From NCBI RefSeq assembly GCF_020194175.1, contig NZ_JADYVX010000005.1, forward strand, positions 124,001-188,000: a DNA stretch of 64,000 bases, in the 5' to 3' direction. This document shows positions 45,619 through 55,409 of the stretch, in pieces. Both the position numbers and the translations under genes were made by a program. Source of the DNA: Bradyrhizobium sp. BRP22. GTDB lineage: Bacteria > Pseudomonadota > Alphaproteobacteria > Rhizobiales > Xanthobacteraceae. How positions within the stretch are numbered: the first letter of the stretch is position 1; each line of letters begins with the position of its first letter. The notes beneath the pieces are model-generated. The model was not told where the DNA came from. It saw nothing but the letters and a program-made list of their open reading frames with translations, and did no database searches.

Positions 45619-45823
45619 GTCATCCGGGGGGCGTCCGAAGGACGAGCCCGGAATCCATCGGGCCGCAGGCGCAAGCGGCCCCTCATCCCGAGGAGCCGCG
45701 CAAGCGGCGTCTCGAGGGATGGGCCGCGGGCGAGGCTGGGGCCTCATGGTTCTCAAGGCGATGCGAAGCATCGTCCGGAGACGCGCCTTTGGCGCTCCTC
45801 ACCATGAGGGGCTGATAGCGCAT
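45619..45823. repeat. Composite dispersed repeat
   Basis: Starts with CATCCGGGGGGCGTCCGAAG, contains CCCTCATCCCGAGGAGCCGC with GCGGCGTCTCGAGGGATGGG (inverted pair), and then CCTCATGGTTCTCAAGGCGA with its complement CTCACCATGAGG, plus TCGTCCGGAGACGCGCCT. At least three element types are joined. Confidence 0.65.
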
Positions 45824-46166
45824 GCGCGGCGGGACGAATTAAGCGAGTAATTCCAACGTGATTTGCCCCGTCCAGCCTTGCCGCAAAAAACATTCCGCTT
45901 TCGCCGTCGGGCAAATCAGCATTATGACTCTGCGCGTCTCACCCGAATGAGGGGCGGCTCGCGATCGTCACGAACGTTGCGGTGAGATGCGGTGGACGCG
46001 AAGCGTGTGACTGACGAGCACGCGCGTTGCGGACGGCGAAGTCGTGTGGTTCTGGCGCCCCGACGCTGGCGCTAAGTTTTCTTGCGCGAAGAAGTTCGCG
46101 CGAGAGATGACGGTGGCAAGAAAGCCCGGTCACCGAGAAGAGCACGAAGTAAGCCTGTAAACCATC

Positions 46167-46270
46167 GCGCAGGGAAAGCCGGTGTTGCTCCGGTTGACCT
46201 GTGGTCCTACCCCCGTGCTTTTTGTTGCACGGGGCCCACGGGTGCAACCGGCACCCGGCTTTCCCTGCGC
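46167..46270. repeat. 104-bp inverted repeat with 16-bp perfect arms
   Basis: GCGCAGGGAAAGCCGG at 46167-46182 and its exact complement at 46255-46270, with an inner GTTGCAC (46224-46230) and GTGCAAC (46242-46248) pair. This would form a long, bulged hairpin. It is a recognisable Bradyrhizobium-type intergenic element. No protein frame is required to explain it. Confidence 0.75.
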
Positions 46271-46364
46271 CCTCACTTCAATAAGAGGGTGAAACGAGAC
46301 GCAAACCTCGGACGCATCGCGCCGCGAGAACGCGAACTCACATCCTCTTCCCACACTCCACCGT

Positions 46365-46622
46365 CATGCCCCGCGCAGGCGGGGCATCCAGTACCCGGCG
46401 GCTTCTCGGCTCAAGCACCACTGCCTCTGGAATACTGGATCGCCCGCCGGAGCCTGTCATCGGGCGGCCGTTCAGCCGACCCAGTGGCGGACGAGGACAG
46501 CGGAGAGCTGTTTGAAATTTGAATCAGAACTCTTCGCCGTCATTGCGAGGAGCGCAAGCGACGAAGCAATCCATGTCTCCGCAATCGGCGCTATGGATTG
46601 CTTCGCTCCGCTCGCAATGACG
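46365..46622. repeat. Repeat mosaic including family A copy 3
   Basis: 46365-46445 carries GTCATGCCCCGCGCAGGCGG and CCTCTGGAATACTGGATCGC; 46451-46491 carries GAGCCTGTCATCGGGCGG, also found inside copy 1 of family A; 46538-46622 is a compact family A copy with ends CGTCATTGCG and CGCAATGACG. Confidence 0.75.
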
Positions 46623-46662
46623 GCGTCGTTTTTCGCTGCGACAATAACAGCGAAGACCGTGG

Positions 46663-46884
46663 CTACAATCCCGTGTACCCCGCCTTCACGTGGTCCGTAG
46701 AGCCGTCGAGCTGACGCAGATAGGTCAATCCGCACACCGTCAACCGGTGCGGGTCGGTCTCGCCCGCTTCGAACAAGGTGCGGACATATTCCGTCACCTT
46801 GGCCCGCGCCTCGTCGCTCGCCGCGGCAGTGCGGTTCGCCAGCAGGTCATAGGTCTGCATGATGCGGTCGATCGCGGCTTCCAT
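46663..46884 (-). CDS. Small hypothetical protein, 73 residues
   Basis: Reads MEAAIDRIMQTYDLLANRTA, AASDEARAKVTEYVRTLFEA, GETDPHRLTVCGLTYLRQLD. It is a helical small protein without a named family. CCGGAGAAGTAG directly precedes the ATG at 46884. It lies 21 bp downstream of the LANKAI-type mini-gene on the same strand, so the two are probably one operon. Similar two-gene pairs occur in Bradyrhizobium, from memory. Function unknown. Confidence 0.65.
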   Translation of the reverse strand: MEAAIDRIMQTYDLLANRTAAASDEARAKVTEYVRTLFEAGETDPHRLTVCGLTYLRQLDGSTDHVKAGYTGL

Positions 46885-46905
46885 CTACTTCTCCGGTGGG
46901 AATGA

Positions 46906-47133
46906 TCAGATCACGAGGGTTGCAGCTTCGAACTCGGCGATCGCCTTGTTGGCGAGCTTGATCTTGTTGGTCTCGCCGCGGCGGAACATCTGCACGATGA
47001 TCGTGAGCAATTGCTCGTTGGTGGCATAGCTGTCCGGAATGGTTCCGGTCCTGCGCAGATAATTCGAGGCAATGGCGTAGGCCTCGCCGACCACTTCGAC
47101 ATTCATTGCCCAGATTCCGCGCTCGACCAGCAT
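46906..47133 (-). CDS. LANKAI-type mini-protein, 75 residues
   Basis: Reads MLVERGIWAMNVEVVGEAYA, IASNYLRRTGTIPDSYATNE, QLLTIIVQMFRRGETNKIKL, ANKAIAEFEAATLVI. GGAGAAAGG lies a few bases before the ATG at 47133, preferred over an internal ATG at 47106. The last half resembles the extension upstream of DUF3606 at 27783-28016 (RGERRQLMLANKAITAYREH), so the window holds two members of one small family. Function unknown. Confidence 0.65.
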   Translation of the reverse strand: MLVERGIWAMNVEVVGEAYAIASNYLRRTGTIPDSYATNEQLLTIIVQMFRRGETNKIKLANKAIAEFEAATLVI

Positions 47134-47336
47134 CTCGCCTTTCTCCGTAGCCGGCGATAAAGCGCGAGCGCGCAATTGGTTCCCGTTTTCGCACAACTCT
47201 TTTTGCGGTGCAAAAGCCAGCGCGCACCGGCCGGGCACAGCCGATGCGCTTGCTGGAGGATGAGGGGCTTGCCGGTCTTCTGTCGGGCCGGCTTGGCCGC
47301 TCTGGCGAAGTCTTTAGAGGCGAAGTCTTGGAGGCG

Positions 47337-47855
47337 TTAGAGGCGATACAGGATCTGGTCGGTCCAGAACCGCTCGAGCCGGTGCAGCGACTTGTTCAGC
47401 GTCGCGAACTCCTCGTTCGAGATGCCGCCGACCTGCTCCACGGTCTTGACGTGCTTCTGGTAGAGCGCGTCGACGATACGGCGGATCTCCTGGCCCTGCG
47501 GCGTCAGGCGAATGCGCACCGAGCGGCGATCAACGCGCGAGCGCTGGTGATCGAGGAAGCCGAGCTCGACGAGCTTCTTCAGATTGTAGGAGACGTTGGA
47601 GCCGAGATAATAGCCGCGCGTGCGCAGTTCGCCCGCGGTCAACTCCTTGTCGCCGATATTGTAGAGCAGGAGCGCCTGCACCGAATTGATGTCGGCGCGC
47701 CCGCGGCGGTCGAATTCGTCCTTGATGACGTCGAGCAGCCGGCGATGCAGCCGCTCCACCAAAGTCAGGGCTTCGAGATAGAGCGACTGCACCGTCGGCT
47801 GGCCGGCGGCGCGATCAGCGGTTTCCACCGCCGTTGAGGCAACGGCTTTGATCAT
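47337..47855 (-). CDS. ldtR: MarR-family transcriptional regulator LdtR
   Basis: A 172-residue MarR-type regulator: LTLVERLHRRLLDVIKDEFD, RRGRADINSVQALLLYNIGD, KELTAGELRTRGYYLGSNVS, YNLKKLVELGFLDHQRSRVD and RRSVRIRLTPQGQEIRRIVD. This matches LdtR, known from Liberibacter and rhizobia to control an L,D-transpeptidase and osmotic-stress genes. The next gene upstream encodes DUF6163, with hemB beyond, a conserved neighbourhood. The ATG at 47855 is preceded by AGGGGAAGTGTC. Targets in this organism are inferred. Confidence 0.88.
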   Translation of the reverse strand: MIKAVASTAVETADRAAGQPTVQSLYLEALTLVERLHRRLLDVIKDEFDRRGRADINSVQALLLYNIGDKELTAGELRTRGYYLGSNVSYNLKKLVELGFLDHQRSRVDRRSVRIRLTPQGQEIRRIVDALYQKHVKTVEQVGGISNEEFATLNKSLHRLERFWTDQILYRL

Positions 47856-48227
47856 GACACTTCCCCTGTTGTCGTTTTATCGACTTATTCGACGAAACTT
47901 GTGTCCCGCCTGATAGGTTCAACTTAAGGGGGCCGTTTGAACATCAGCTTAAATAAGACAATAAAGAGATCATGAATTTAAGACAGTGAATCGCGGATTA
48001 AGCCCGTCAATCAAGGACTTTTCGCAACCCTTCATTGACGGTGGAGCGCCCCTGTTCACGCTTCGTCTTCGCGGGTTGTCGCAATCGGAAACAGCTTCAC
48101 TCGAATTCGAAACGACCGCGTAAGAGGTATGAGGGAACCCTTTACGGTGAGCGAAAAGTTACCCGAGAATTTTCTGAAAATTTTTGCGGTGTCGGTCGCA
48201 CCCGGTGCATGCGCGGCCGTTAACACG
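47856..48227. promoter_or_regulatory. ldtR upstream region, AT-rich
   Basis: A 372-bp gap with an AT-rich part from about 47925 to 48010 (for example TTAAATAAGACAATAAAGAG), unlike the surrounding DNA, and likely to hold the ldtR promoter and autoregulatory site. No gene seen. The right part has no recognisable element. Confidence 0.4.
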
Positions 48228-48689
48228 CTATGGCGGCCGCTCGCGGGCGGCCATCCAGGCGAGCGCGAGATAGCCGGCGAGCATCAGCGCTTCGAACGCC
48301 ACCACCATCAGGCTGCCGCCATAGATGGTCGGAAACATCAATTCGATCACCGCCATCGAGACGACGGTGGTCAGCCACACCACCGCGCCCCAGGGTGTGG
48401 CGAGCCACAGCCCGACGGCGGCGACGAGTTCGATGACGGCGAAATAGACGGTCGCGGTCTGCCAGGCCATCGACTGGTTCTCGAACGCCTCCTCCTCGGA
48501 GCCGACGAAGCCGGTCACCTGCGCCCAGTGGTAGAGGCCCTTGGCGATCGAGACCACCGCCATGATGCGGAGGAAGAACACGAGCCGCCGCGTCCATACA
48601 TTGTCGTCCCGCTCGATCCGGTCCGACGACATCGCCGTAACGGATATCGCATTGTCCCGCGGTTGGTCGCGCGCGGAGGTATCAGACAT
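48228..48689 (-). CDS. DUF6163 family membrane protein
   Basis: A 153-residue protein with four membrane segments after a polar N-terminus of about 35 residues: RRLVFFLRIMAVVSIAKGLY, TATVYFAVIELVAAVGLWLA, VVWLTTVVSMAVIELMFPTI and LMVVAFEALMLAGYLALAWM. The pattern KGLYHWAQVTGF is typical of DUF6163. It is divergent from hemB and co-directional with ldtR, a preserved neighbourhood in Rhizobiales. Function unknown. Confidence 0.8.
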   Translation of the reverse strand: MSDTSARDQPRDNAISVTAMSSDRIERDDNVWTRRLVFFLRIMAVVSIAKGLYHWAQVTGFVGSEEEAFENQSMAWQTATVYFAVIELVAAVGLWLATPWGAVVWLTTVVSMAVIELMFPTIYGGSLMVVAFEALMLAGYLALAWMAARERPP

Positions 48690-48818
48690 CGCCGAGGTTA
48701 TCCGTGGAAGCGAAATGGGTCATCGGGGCAGTCTTGGCCCGCCGGGGCGGCAAAATCAATCGCACTTGCGGCAAATCAACGGCGCCGTGACGTTGCCGGA
48801 CGAGGATGCTAGAATTAG

Positions 48819-49922
<1,104 letters not shown>

Positions 49923-50070
49923 CTGGCTTTGCCTACCCTTGACTGCGCTCGCGGCATCACGCCGCGGAATCGCCGGAATATTTTCGTTCGCTGATGTTCC
50001 GAGGCCTTGGCACCCGGGCGGCCCGTTCCCATGTGCTGCCCGGGATAGGGTCCCAGTCGGGAGGGAAATT

Positions 50071-50616
50071 ATGTCTTACGGCGGTTCGGGTAACTACGGT
50101 GCCTGGCGTAACGACGGCGGCGTCCCGCCGCACGCATTCGATCCGCAATTGCAGCCGGAACTGTTTCGCGGCGTACTGACTCGCCGGGTGTTTGCCTTCC
50201 TGATCGACCTGGTTGTACTTTCGGTACCCGTCATCCTCGGGTATTTGTTCATCGCCGTCTTCGGCCTGCTCACCCTGGGCCTCGGTTGGGCGCTGTTCTG
50301 GCTGGCGTGGCCGGCCACGATCGTCTGGGCAATCGTCTATTACGGCATATCGATCGGTGGCCCCTCCTCGGCAACCGTCGGCATGCGCGTGATGGATCTG
50401 GAGTTGCGCACCTGGTACGGCGCGCCCGGTTACTTCGTGCTCGGCGCCACGCATGCGGTGCTGTTCTGGCTGTCGGTCTCGTTCCTGTCGCCGCTTGTGC
50501 TGCTGTTCGGCCTCTTCAACAGCCGGCGGCGGTTGCTGCACGACATCGTGCTCGGAACCGTGGTCATCAACAGTTCGGTCCGCGGCCACGCGGCATCCGC
50601 AGCGCACACTTATTGA
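50071..50616 (+). CDS. RDD family membrane protein
   Basis: A 181-residue protein. The polar N-terminus (MSYGGSGNYGAWRNDGGVPP) is followed by FRGVLTRRVFAFLIDLVVLS with the Arg-x-x-x-x-x-x-Asp of RDD, then SVPVILGYLFIAVFGLLTLG, ATIVWAIVYYGISIGGPSSA, TVGMRVMDLELRTWYGAPGY. Three or four helices. GGGAGGG directly precedes the ATG at 50071. RDD proteins are of unclear role. It is between hemB and the leucyl/arginyl transferase gene, 88 bp before it, likely co-transcribed. Confidence 0.9.
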   Translation: MSYGGSGNYGAWRNDGGVPPHAFDPQLQPELFRGVLTRRVFAFLIDLVVLSVPVILGYLFIAVFGLLTLGLGWALFWLAWPATIVWAIVYYGISIGGPSSATVGMRVMDLELRTWYGAPGYFVLGATHAVLFWLSVSFLSPLVLLFGLFNSRRRLLHDIVLGTVVINSSVRGHAASAAHTY

Positions 50617-50704
50617 GCCAGCCAATTGAGCCCGCCAAGATGATTGACCGCTAGCCTCCGGGGCGCGATGCTGGGAGGCTGTTTGGGAGGCCTGACGACC
50701 TGAC

Positions 50705-51481
50705 GTGACCCAGCATTCGCGTGATACACCGCAGTTCTACCTGACGGCGCCGTCGCCCTGCCCCTATCTGCCGGGTCGCCACGAGCGCAAGGTGTTCACG
50801 CATCTGGTCGGCGACAAAGCGGGCGATCTCAACGATCTGCTCACCCATGGCGGGTTCCGCCGCAGCCAATCGATCGCCTATCGGCCGGCCTGCGACCAGT
50901 GCCGGGCCTGCGTGTCGGTGCGCGTGATCGCCAACGAGTTCCGGCCCTCGCGCAGCTTCCGCAAGATCATGGCTCGCAACGCCGACCTCATTGGCGAGCA
51001 GCGTTCCGCGGTGCCGACCTCCGAGCAATATTCCGTGTTCCGCGCCTATCTCGACCGCCGCCACCGCCACGGCGGCATGGCTGACATGACGGTGCTCGAC
51101 TACGCGATGATGGTGGAAGACAGCCATGTCGAGACCCGGATCATCGAGTATCGCAGGCGCGGCGTCGACAGCGGCATCACCGGTCGCGGCGAGGAATTGA
51201 TCGCGGTGGCGCTGACCGACGTGCTGAGCGACGGCTTGTCGATGGTCTATTCGTTCTTCGAGCCCTCGCTCGAGAACCGCTCGCTCGGCACTTTCATGAT
51301 CCTGGATCACATCGCCCGCGCGCGTCGGCTCGGACTGCCCTACGTCTATCTCGGCTACTGGATCGAGGGCTCCAAGAAGATGGACTACAAGGCGCGCTTC
51401 CTGCCGCAGCAGCGCCTCGCGCCGAGCGGCTGGCTCCGGGTCGATGCGGACGGCGACATGGCCTCCGAGCCGCAGGATTGA
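50705..51481 (+). CDS. bpt: Aspartate/glutamate leucyltransferase (N-end rule, Bpt)
   Basis: A 258-residue transferase adding Leu from tRNA to N-terminal Asp/Glu proteins for ClpAP degradation. Conserved: [60 protein letters not shown] and [39 protein letters not shown]. The GTG at 50705 begins at the conserved TQH. It ends just before the convergent mntH gene. Related to eukaryotic arginyltransferases. Confidence 0.95.
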   Translation: MTQHSRDTPQFYLTAPSPCPYLPGRHERKVFTHLVGDKAGDLNDLLTHGGFRRSQSIAYRPACDQCRACVSVRVIANEFRPSRSFRKIMARNADLIGEQRSAVPTSEQYSVFRAYLDRRHRHGGMADMTVLDYAMMVEDSHVETRIIEYRRRGVDSGITGRGEELIAVALTDVLSDGLSMVYSFFEPSLENRSLGTFMILDHIARARRLGLPYVYLGYWIEGSKKMDYKARFLPQQRLAPSGWLRVDADGDMASEPQD

Positions 51482-51482
51482 T

Positions 51483-52859
51483 TCAGCCGAGAAACGTGTC
51501 GAACAGCAGCTTCACGTTCAGGACGACGATGACGCCGGCCACGAACCAGGCGACCGCAGCGACCGGCATCGATATCGCGAACTTGCCCATCTTGCGTCGG
51601 TCGGACACAAACCGCACCAGCGGAATGACCGCGAACGGAAGCTGCATCGACAGCACGACCTGGCTGAACACCAGGAGGTCGGCGGTGCCGCGCTCGCCAT
51701 AGACCGCCGTGACGACGACGACGGGCACGATCGCGATGCCGCGCGTGAGCAGCCGCCGCGCCCAGCTTGGCAGTCGCAGGTCGAGAAAGCCTTCCATCAC
51801 GATCTGGCCCGCCAGCGTCGCCGTCACCGTCGAGTTGAGGCCGGAGGCGAGCAACGCCACCGCGAACAGCGTCGAGGCGATGCCGAGGCCGAGCAGCGGC
51901 GACAGTAGTTCGAAGGCCTGGCTGATCTCGGCGACTTCGGAATGGCCGGTCCGGTAGAAGGTCGCGGCCGCGACCACCAGGATCGCCGCGTTGATGAACA
52001 GCGCCAGCATCAGCGCGATCGTCGAGTCGGTGGTCGCCCATTTGATCGCGTCCCGCCGCCCCTTTTCGGTGCGCTCATAGGCGCGGGTCTGCACGATCGA
52101 CGAATGCAGATAGAGGTTATGCGGCATCACGGTCGCGCCGATGATGCCGATCGCGATGTAGAGCATCTCGGGATTGGTGAAGATCTCGCTCGACGGCGCA
52201 AAGCCGCGCAGCATCGCGGCAACCGGCGGTGCCGCGGCGGTGACCTGGATCGCAAAACAGGTCGCGATCACGACCAGAAGCGCAATCACGAAGGCTTCAA
52301 GGAAGCGGAAGCCGCGGTTCATCAGGAGCAGCAGCAGGAAGGCGTCGAGTGCGGTGAGCAGCGCGCCGCCGATCAGGGGAATGCCGAACAGGAGTTTCAG
52401 CGCGATCGCGGTGCCGATCACCTCCGCCAGATCGCAGGCGATGATCGCGGCTTCGCAGGCGACCCACAGCAGAAAATTCACCGGCCGCGAAAAGGTCGCG
52501 CGGCAAGCCTGGGCCAGGTCGCGGTCGGTGACGATGCCAAGCCGGGCTGCGAGCGCCTGCAGCAGGATCGCCATCAGGTTGGACAGCAGGATGACGGAAA
52601 GCAGCGTGTAGCCGAACTTCGAGCCGCCCGCGATGTCAGTGGCCCAGTTGCCGGGATCCATATAACCGACCGACACGAGATAGCCCGGCCCTGCGAAGGC
52701 AAGCAGTCGGCGCCACCACCGGCCGGCCGCGGGAATCTCGACCGTCGAGTTCACCTCGGGAAGGCTGCGGGTATCCGGCGCGTCGGCGCGCCATCCGGTG
52801 GAAGTCGTCAGCACCTGTGGAAGGTTATCAGGGGTCAATTCGGGCGATCGGGCATCCAT
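51483..52859 (-). CDS. mntH: Manganese transporter MntH (Nramp)
   Basis: A 458-residue Nramp with about 11 helices. The metal site is in [20 protein letters not shown] (TM1 DPGN) and [15 protein letters not shown] (TM6 MPHN). The N-terminus has a long polar tail. It imports Mn2+ with protons. A group of direct TGCAAC-like hexamers lies 31-59 bp upstream, a probable Fur/Mur box. It is convergent with bpt, 1 bp apart, and divergent from the porin. Confidence 0.95.
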   Translation of the reverse strand: MDARSPELTPDNLPQVLTTSTGWRADAPDTRSLPEVNSTVEIPAAGRWWRRLLAFAGPGYLVSVGYMDPGNWATDIAGGSKFGYTLLSVILLSNLMAILLQALAARLGIVTDRDLAQACRATFSRPVNFLLWVACEAAIIACDLAEVIGTAIALKLLFGIPLIGGALLTALDAFLLLLLMNRGFRFLEAFVIALLVVIATCFAIQVTAAAPPVAAMLRGFAPSSEIFTNPEMLYIAIGIIGATVMPHNLYLHSSIVQTRAYERTEKGRRDAIKWATTDSTIALMLALFINAAILVVAAATFYRTGHSEVAEISQAFELLSPLLGLGIASTLFAVALLASGLNSTVTATLAGQIVMEGFLDLRLPSWARRLLTRGIAIVPVVVVTAVYGERGTADLLVFSQVVLSMQLPFAVIPLVRFVSDRRKMGKFAISMPVAAVAWFVAGVIVVLNVKLLFDTFLG

Positions 52860-52889
52860 AATGCCACAATGGCGGAAAACAGTTTTTGT

Positions 52890-52918
52890 TGCAACTCACT
52901 TGCAACTGCATCTGCAAA
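52890..52918. promoter_or_regulatory. Candidate Fur/Mur-type operator of mntH
   Basis: Hexamers TGCAAC (52890-52895), TGCAAC (52901-52906), TGCATC (52907-52912) and TGCAAA (52913-52918), the last three in direct contiguous repeat. This matches the three imperfect direct repeat hexamers described for Bradyrhizobium Fur/Mur-type sites, from memory. It is upstream of mntH. Confidence 0.6.
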
Positions 52919-53102
52919 GCTGCTGAGCACCATTCGGTGATGGTCGCAGCCGCGGCGTTGGGGGTCAGCACGACTGCGTTGCGGTAAAGTCACACTCCGA
53001 CGTGAACCGACCTGCGTTAGGTCCCCGTCACACCGCGACATAACGTTCCGCGCTAGAGATGCCGGTGGTATTTGGGGCGTGCTTCACAGCGGGACGTCGG
53101 CG

Positions 53103-54272
53103 ATGGCGATAATGCGAACCTTCATCCTTGGCACTGCCGCGGGTCTGATGGCCGCCAGCAGTGCGCACGCGGCCGATCTTCCGGTCAAGGCGAAGGCCGT
53201 CGAATATGTGAAGGTCTGCTCGGCCTACGGCGCGGGCTTCTTCTACATCCCCGGTACCGACACCTGCATGAAGATCGGCGGCTATCTCCGGGTCGACGCC
53301 ACATTCAATGGCGGCGTGCAGGGTTCACCGGCGTGGAACGGTGACGCAGGACAACATAACCGCTATTTCGACTACTTCGCCGCCCGATCCCGTATGCTCT
53401 TGTCAATCGATACCCGCACTGCGACTGAATATGGCGTGGTCCGGACTTTCGGGCAGGGCCGGTTTCAGTTCTCTACGCTCGGCAACAACACCTTCAACCC
53501 GAACGCGATCAACGGCTCGCTTCCGGTCGCCGGCTCGCAACTGCTCGACACTCCCGGCGGCGGCTACACGACCATCCAGTTCCTGTTTATCCAGTTCGCC
53601 GGCTTTACCTTCGGTCAGTCGGCGTCGGCCTACGCGTCGCCTTGGCAGGGCTTCCCCGGCAACATCTCGGACTTCCTGCTCGGAGGCCACAACAATGATA
53701 CCGGCGTCAACAACATCCAGTACACAGCGGATTTCGGCAACGGAGTGACCGGCACCATCGGCCTCGACGATCCGACGGTGTGGGACCGCACCGCGGTCTA
53801 CAACCTGTCGCTGCCGCTGAACGCCACGCTGAACACAGGCAACGCCTATGCCGGCGTTCATGCGCCCGATGTGGTCGGCAACATCCGCATCGACCAGGCC
53901 TGGGGTCTGTTCCAGATTTCCGCCGCGGCGCATGAGGTCAGCGGCTCCTACAATACGCTCAACGCGCTCGGCGCGCCGGCGGGCGCCGTCGGCCTGCCAG
54001 GCGCCGCGCCGACGCCGCTGTCGGAGATCTCCGGCCATCCGGACACCAAGTGGGGCGGCGCGGTGCAGGCCGCGCTGCAGATCAAGAATCTTCCGACTGG
54101 TGCCGGCGACGACATCAAGATGGACGCGAGCTATTCCAAGGGGGCGACGAAGTACATCATCTCCTCGTCTTCAACCTCGCCAAGCTTTGCCATGTTCGGC
54201 AGCACCAGCGCTCCCGGCTGTTCGCGATTCCCGCGGGCCTGCTTGCCGACCGCTTCTCACGGCGCGTCCTGA
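53103..54272 (+). CDS. Porin (Omp, PF02530-like), 3'-truncated
   Basis: An open frame of 389 residues whose first about 370 are a rhizobial porin: signal MRTFILGTAAGLMAASSAHA, mature start ADLPVKAKAVEYVKVCSAYG, AGFFYIPGTDTCMKIGGYLR, and later SSTSPSFAMFGSTS. A normal member is about 480-520 residues and continues with barrel strands to a terminal Phe/Tyr. Here after about nucleotide 54210 the frame reads a different phase of the MFS gene (CSRFPRACLPTASHGAS) and stops at 54270. The barrel is incomplete and probably not functional. The ATG at 53103 is chosen over a GTG at 53079; an ATG at 53112 is possible. It is divergent from mntH. Confidence 0.8.
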   Translation: MAIMRTFILGTAAGLMAASSAHAADLPVKAKAVEYVKVCSAYGAGFFYIPGTDTCMKIGGYLRVDATFNGGVQGSPAWNGDAGQHNRYFDYFAARSRMLLSIDTRTATEYGVVRTFGQGRFQFSTLGNNTFNPNAINGSLPVAGSQLLDTPGGGYTTIQFLFIQFAGFTFGQSASAYASPWQGFPGNISDFLLGGHNNDTGVNNIQYTADFGNGVTGTIGLDDPTVWDRTAVYNLSLPLNATLNTGNAYAGVHAPDVVGNIRIDQAWGLFQISAAAHEVSGSYNTLNALGAPAGAVGLPGAAPTPLSEISGHPDTKWGGAVQAALQIKNLPTGAGDDIKMDASYSKGATKYIISSSSTSPSFAMFGSTSAPGCSRFPRACLPTASHGAS

Positions 54273-55279
54273 TGGCGGGCTCCGAAGCGCTGCGCGCGGC
54301 GGCGCTGGCCGCAACGCTGCTGCTGATCTGGCTCGGCCTGCTGACGCTGCCCCTGCTTTCCGTGCTCGGCTTCGTCGCCGTGTGCGGGACCGTCGCCTAT
54401 AGCGTCGCCGCGCCGGCGCTGGTGCCGTCGCTGGTGACGCCGGAACGGCTGTCCGTCGCGAACGCGCGGATCGAGCTGGCGCGCACCGTTGCTTTCGCCA
54501 GCGGCCCTGCGCTTGGCGGCGTGCTGGTGGGATGGCTCGGTGCCGCGCCCGCGTTCGGATTTGCCGCCGTACTCTCGGTGATCGCCGTGGTGCTGCTGGC
54601 CGGCATCCACGAGCCGGCCCGCACGCCCGCTCCGCGTCGGCATCCGCTGCTGGAGATCAAGGAAGGCGCCGTGTTCGTGTTCCGTCATGAGTTGCTGCGG
54701 CCGGTGTTCATCACCCAGTTCATCTTCAACACCGCCTCCTTCCTGCTGCTCGCGGTGTTCGTGCCCTATGCCGTCAGGCATCTCGACCTCTCCGCAACCG
54801 GCGTCGGCGCCACGCTCGCGATGTACGGCGTCGGCATGGTGGTCGGCGCGCTTGCCGCGACGCGGGTGATGCAGCGCCTTGCGTTCGGCACCGTGATCGG
54901 GCTCGGCCCGGTAACGGGCTTCATTGCCTCCGCCATCATGGCGCTGACAACGGTCGTCGCCACGCCGCTGCTTGCGGGCCTGAGCTTCTTCCTGCTCGGC
55001 GTCGGCCCCATCCTGTGGGTGATCTCGACCACCACGCTCCGGCAATCGGTCACGCCGCCCTCGCTGCTCGGCCGTGTCTCCGCCATCAACATCATGAGCT
55101 ACGGCGCCCGCCCGCTCGGCTCCGCACTGGGCGCGATCGTCGGCGGATTTTTCGGCGCCGAGACCTGCCTCTACCTCGCTGCCGGAATCTTCGGCGCACA
55201 GGCGCTGGTGATCCTGCTTTCGCCCGCGGTCTCCCTCGTCAGGCAGCCTGATATGGTGAGCGAACCGGCGGCGTGTTGA
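54209..55279 (+). pseudogene. MFS transporter, 5'-truncated (headless)
   Basis: From about 54209 the frame reads RSRLFAIPAGLLADRFSRRV, the end of TM2 and the motif-A loop of a major facilitator protein, and then ten or so further helices to PDMVSEPAAC. The start region (about 45-50 residues, TM1 and part of TM2) is missing. Upstream in this frame there is only porin DNA. An internal ATG at 54272 could start a shorter protein lacking motif A. The family is the 12-helix drug/ENTS-type exporter (TLLLIWLGLLTLPLLSVLGF, FRHELLRPVFITQFIFNTAS). Confidence 0.75.
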
Positions 55280-55409
55280 CGAGAGAAAGATCCAACTGAT
55301 CTGATCCGCAACCGGAGAATGTTTTGCGTCATGGCCGAATATCCGGCCATGACGCTGGTCTTTCCCGCTTTGTATGATATACGTCATTCAATAGCGAAGC
55401 GGGAACATC

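Larger units (their letters stand above)
45416..46662. other. 1.25-kb gene-free repeat-rich region
   Basis: This is the longest stretch without a convincing gene. It holds the glyA promoter at its left end and then a mosaic of dispersed elements (45619-45823, 46167-46270, 46365-46622). Open frames on both strands exist but read as repeat-derived or low-complexity. No RNA gene was recognised. Confidence 0.6.

Noticed and set aside
45416..45620. FMN riboswitch before the riboflavin genes
   Set aside because: No RFN-element helices or conserved GAGGGU-like blocks were seen before glyA or ribD; the rib genes here are inside a glyA-led run.
46082..46522. 146-codon forward frame in the repeat mosaic
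   Set aside because: It is built from inverted repeat sequence and would not have family similarity beyond repeat-derived frames.
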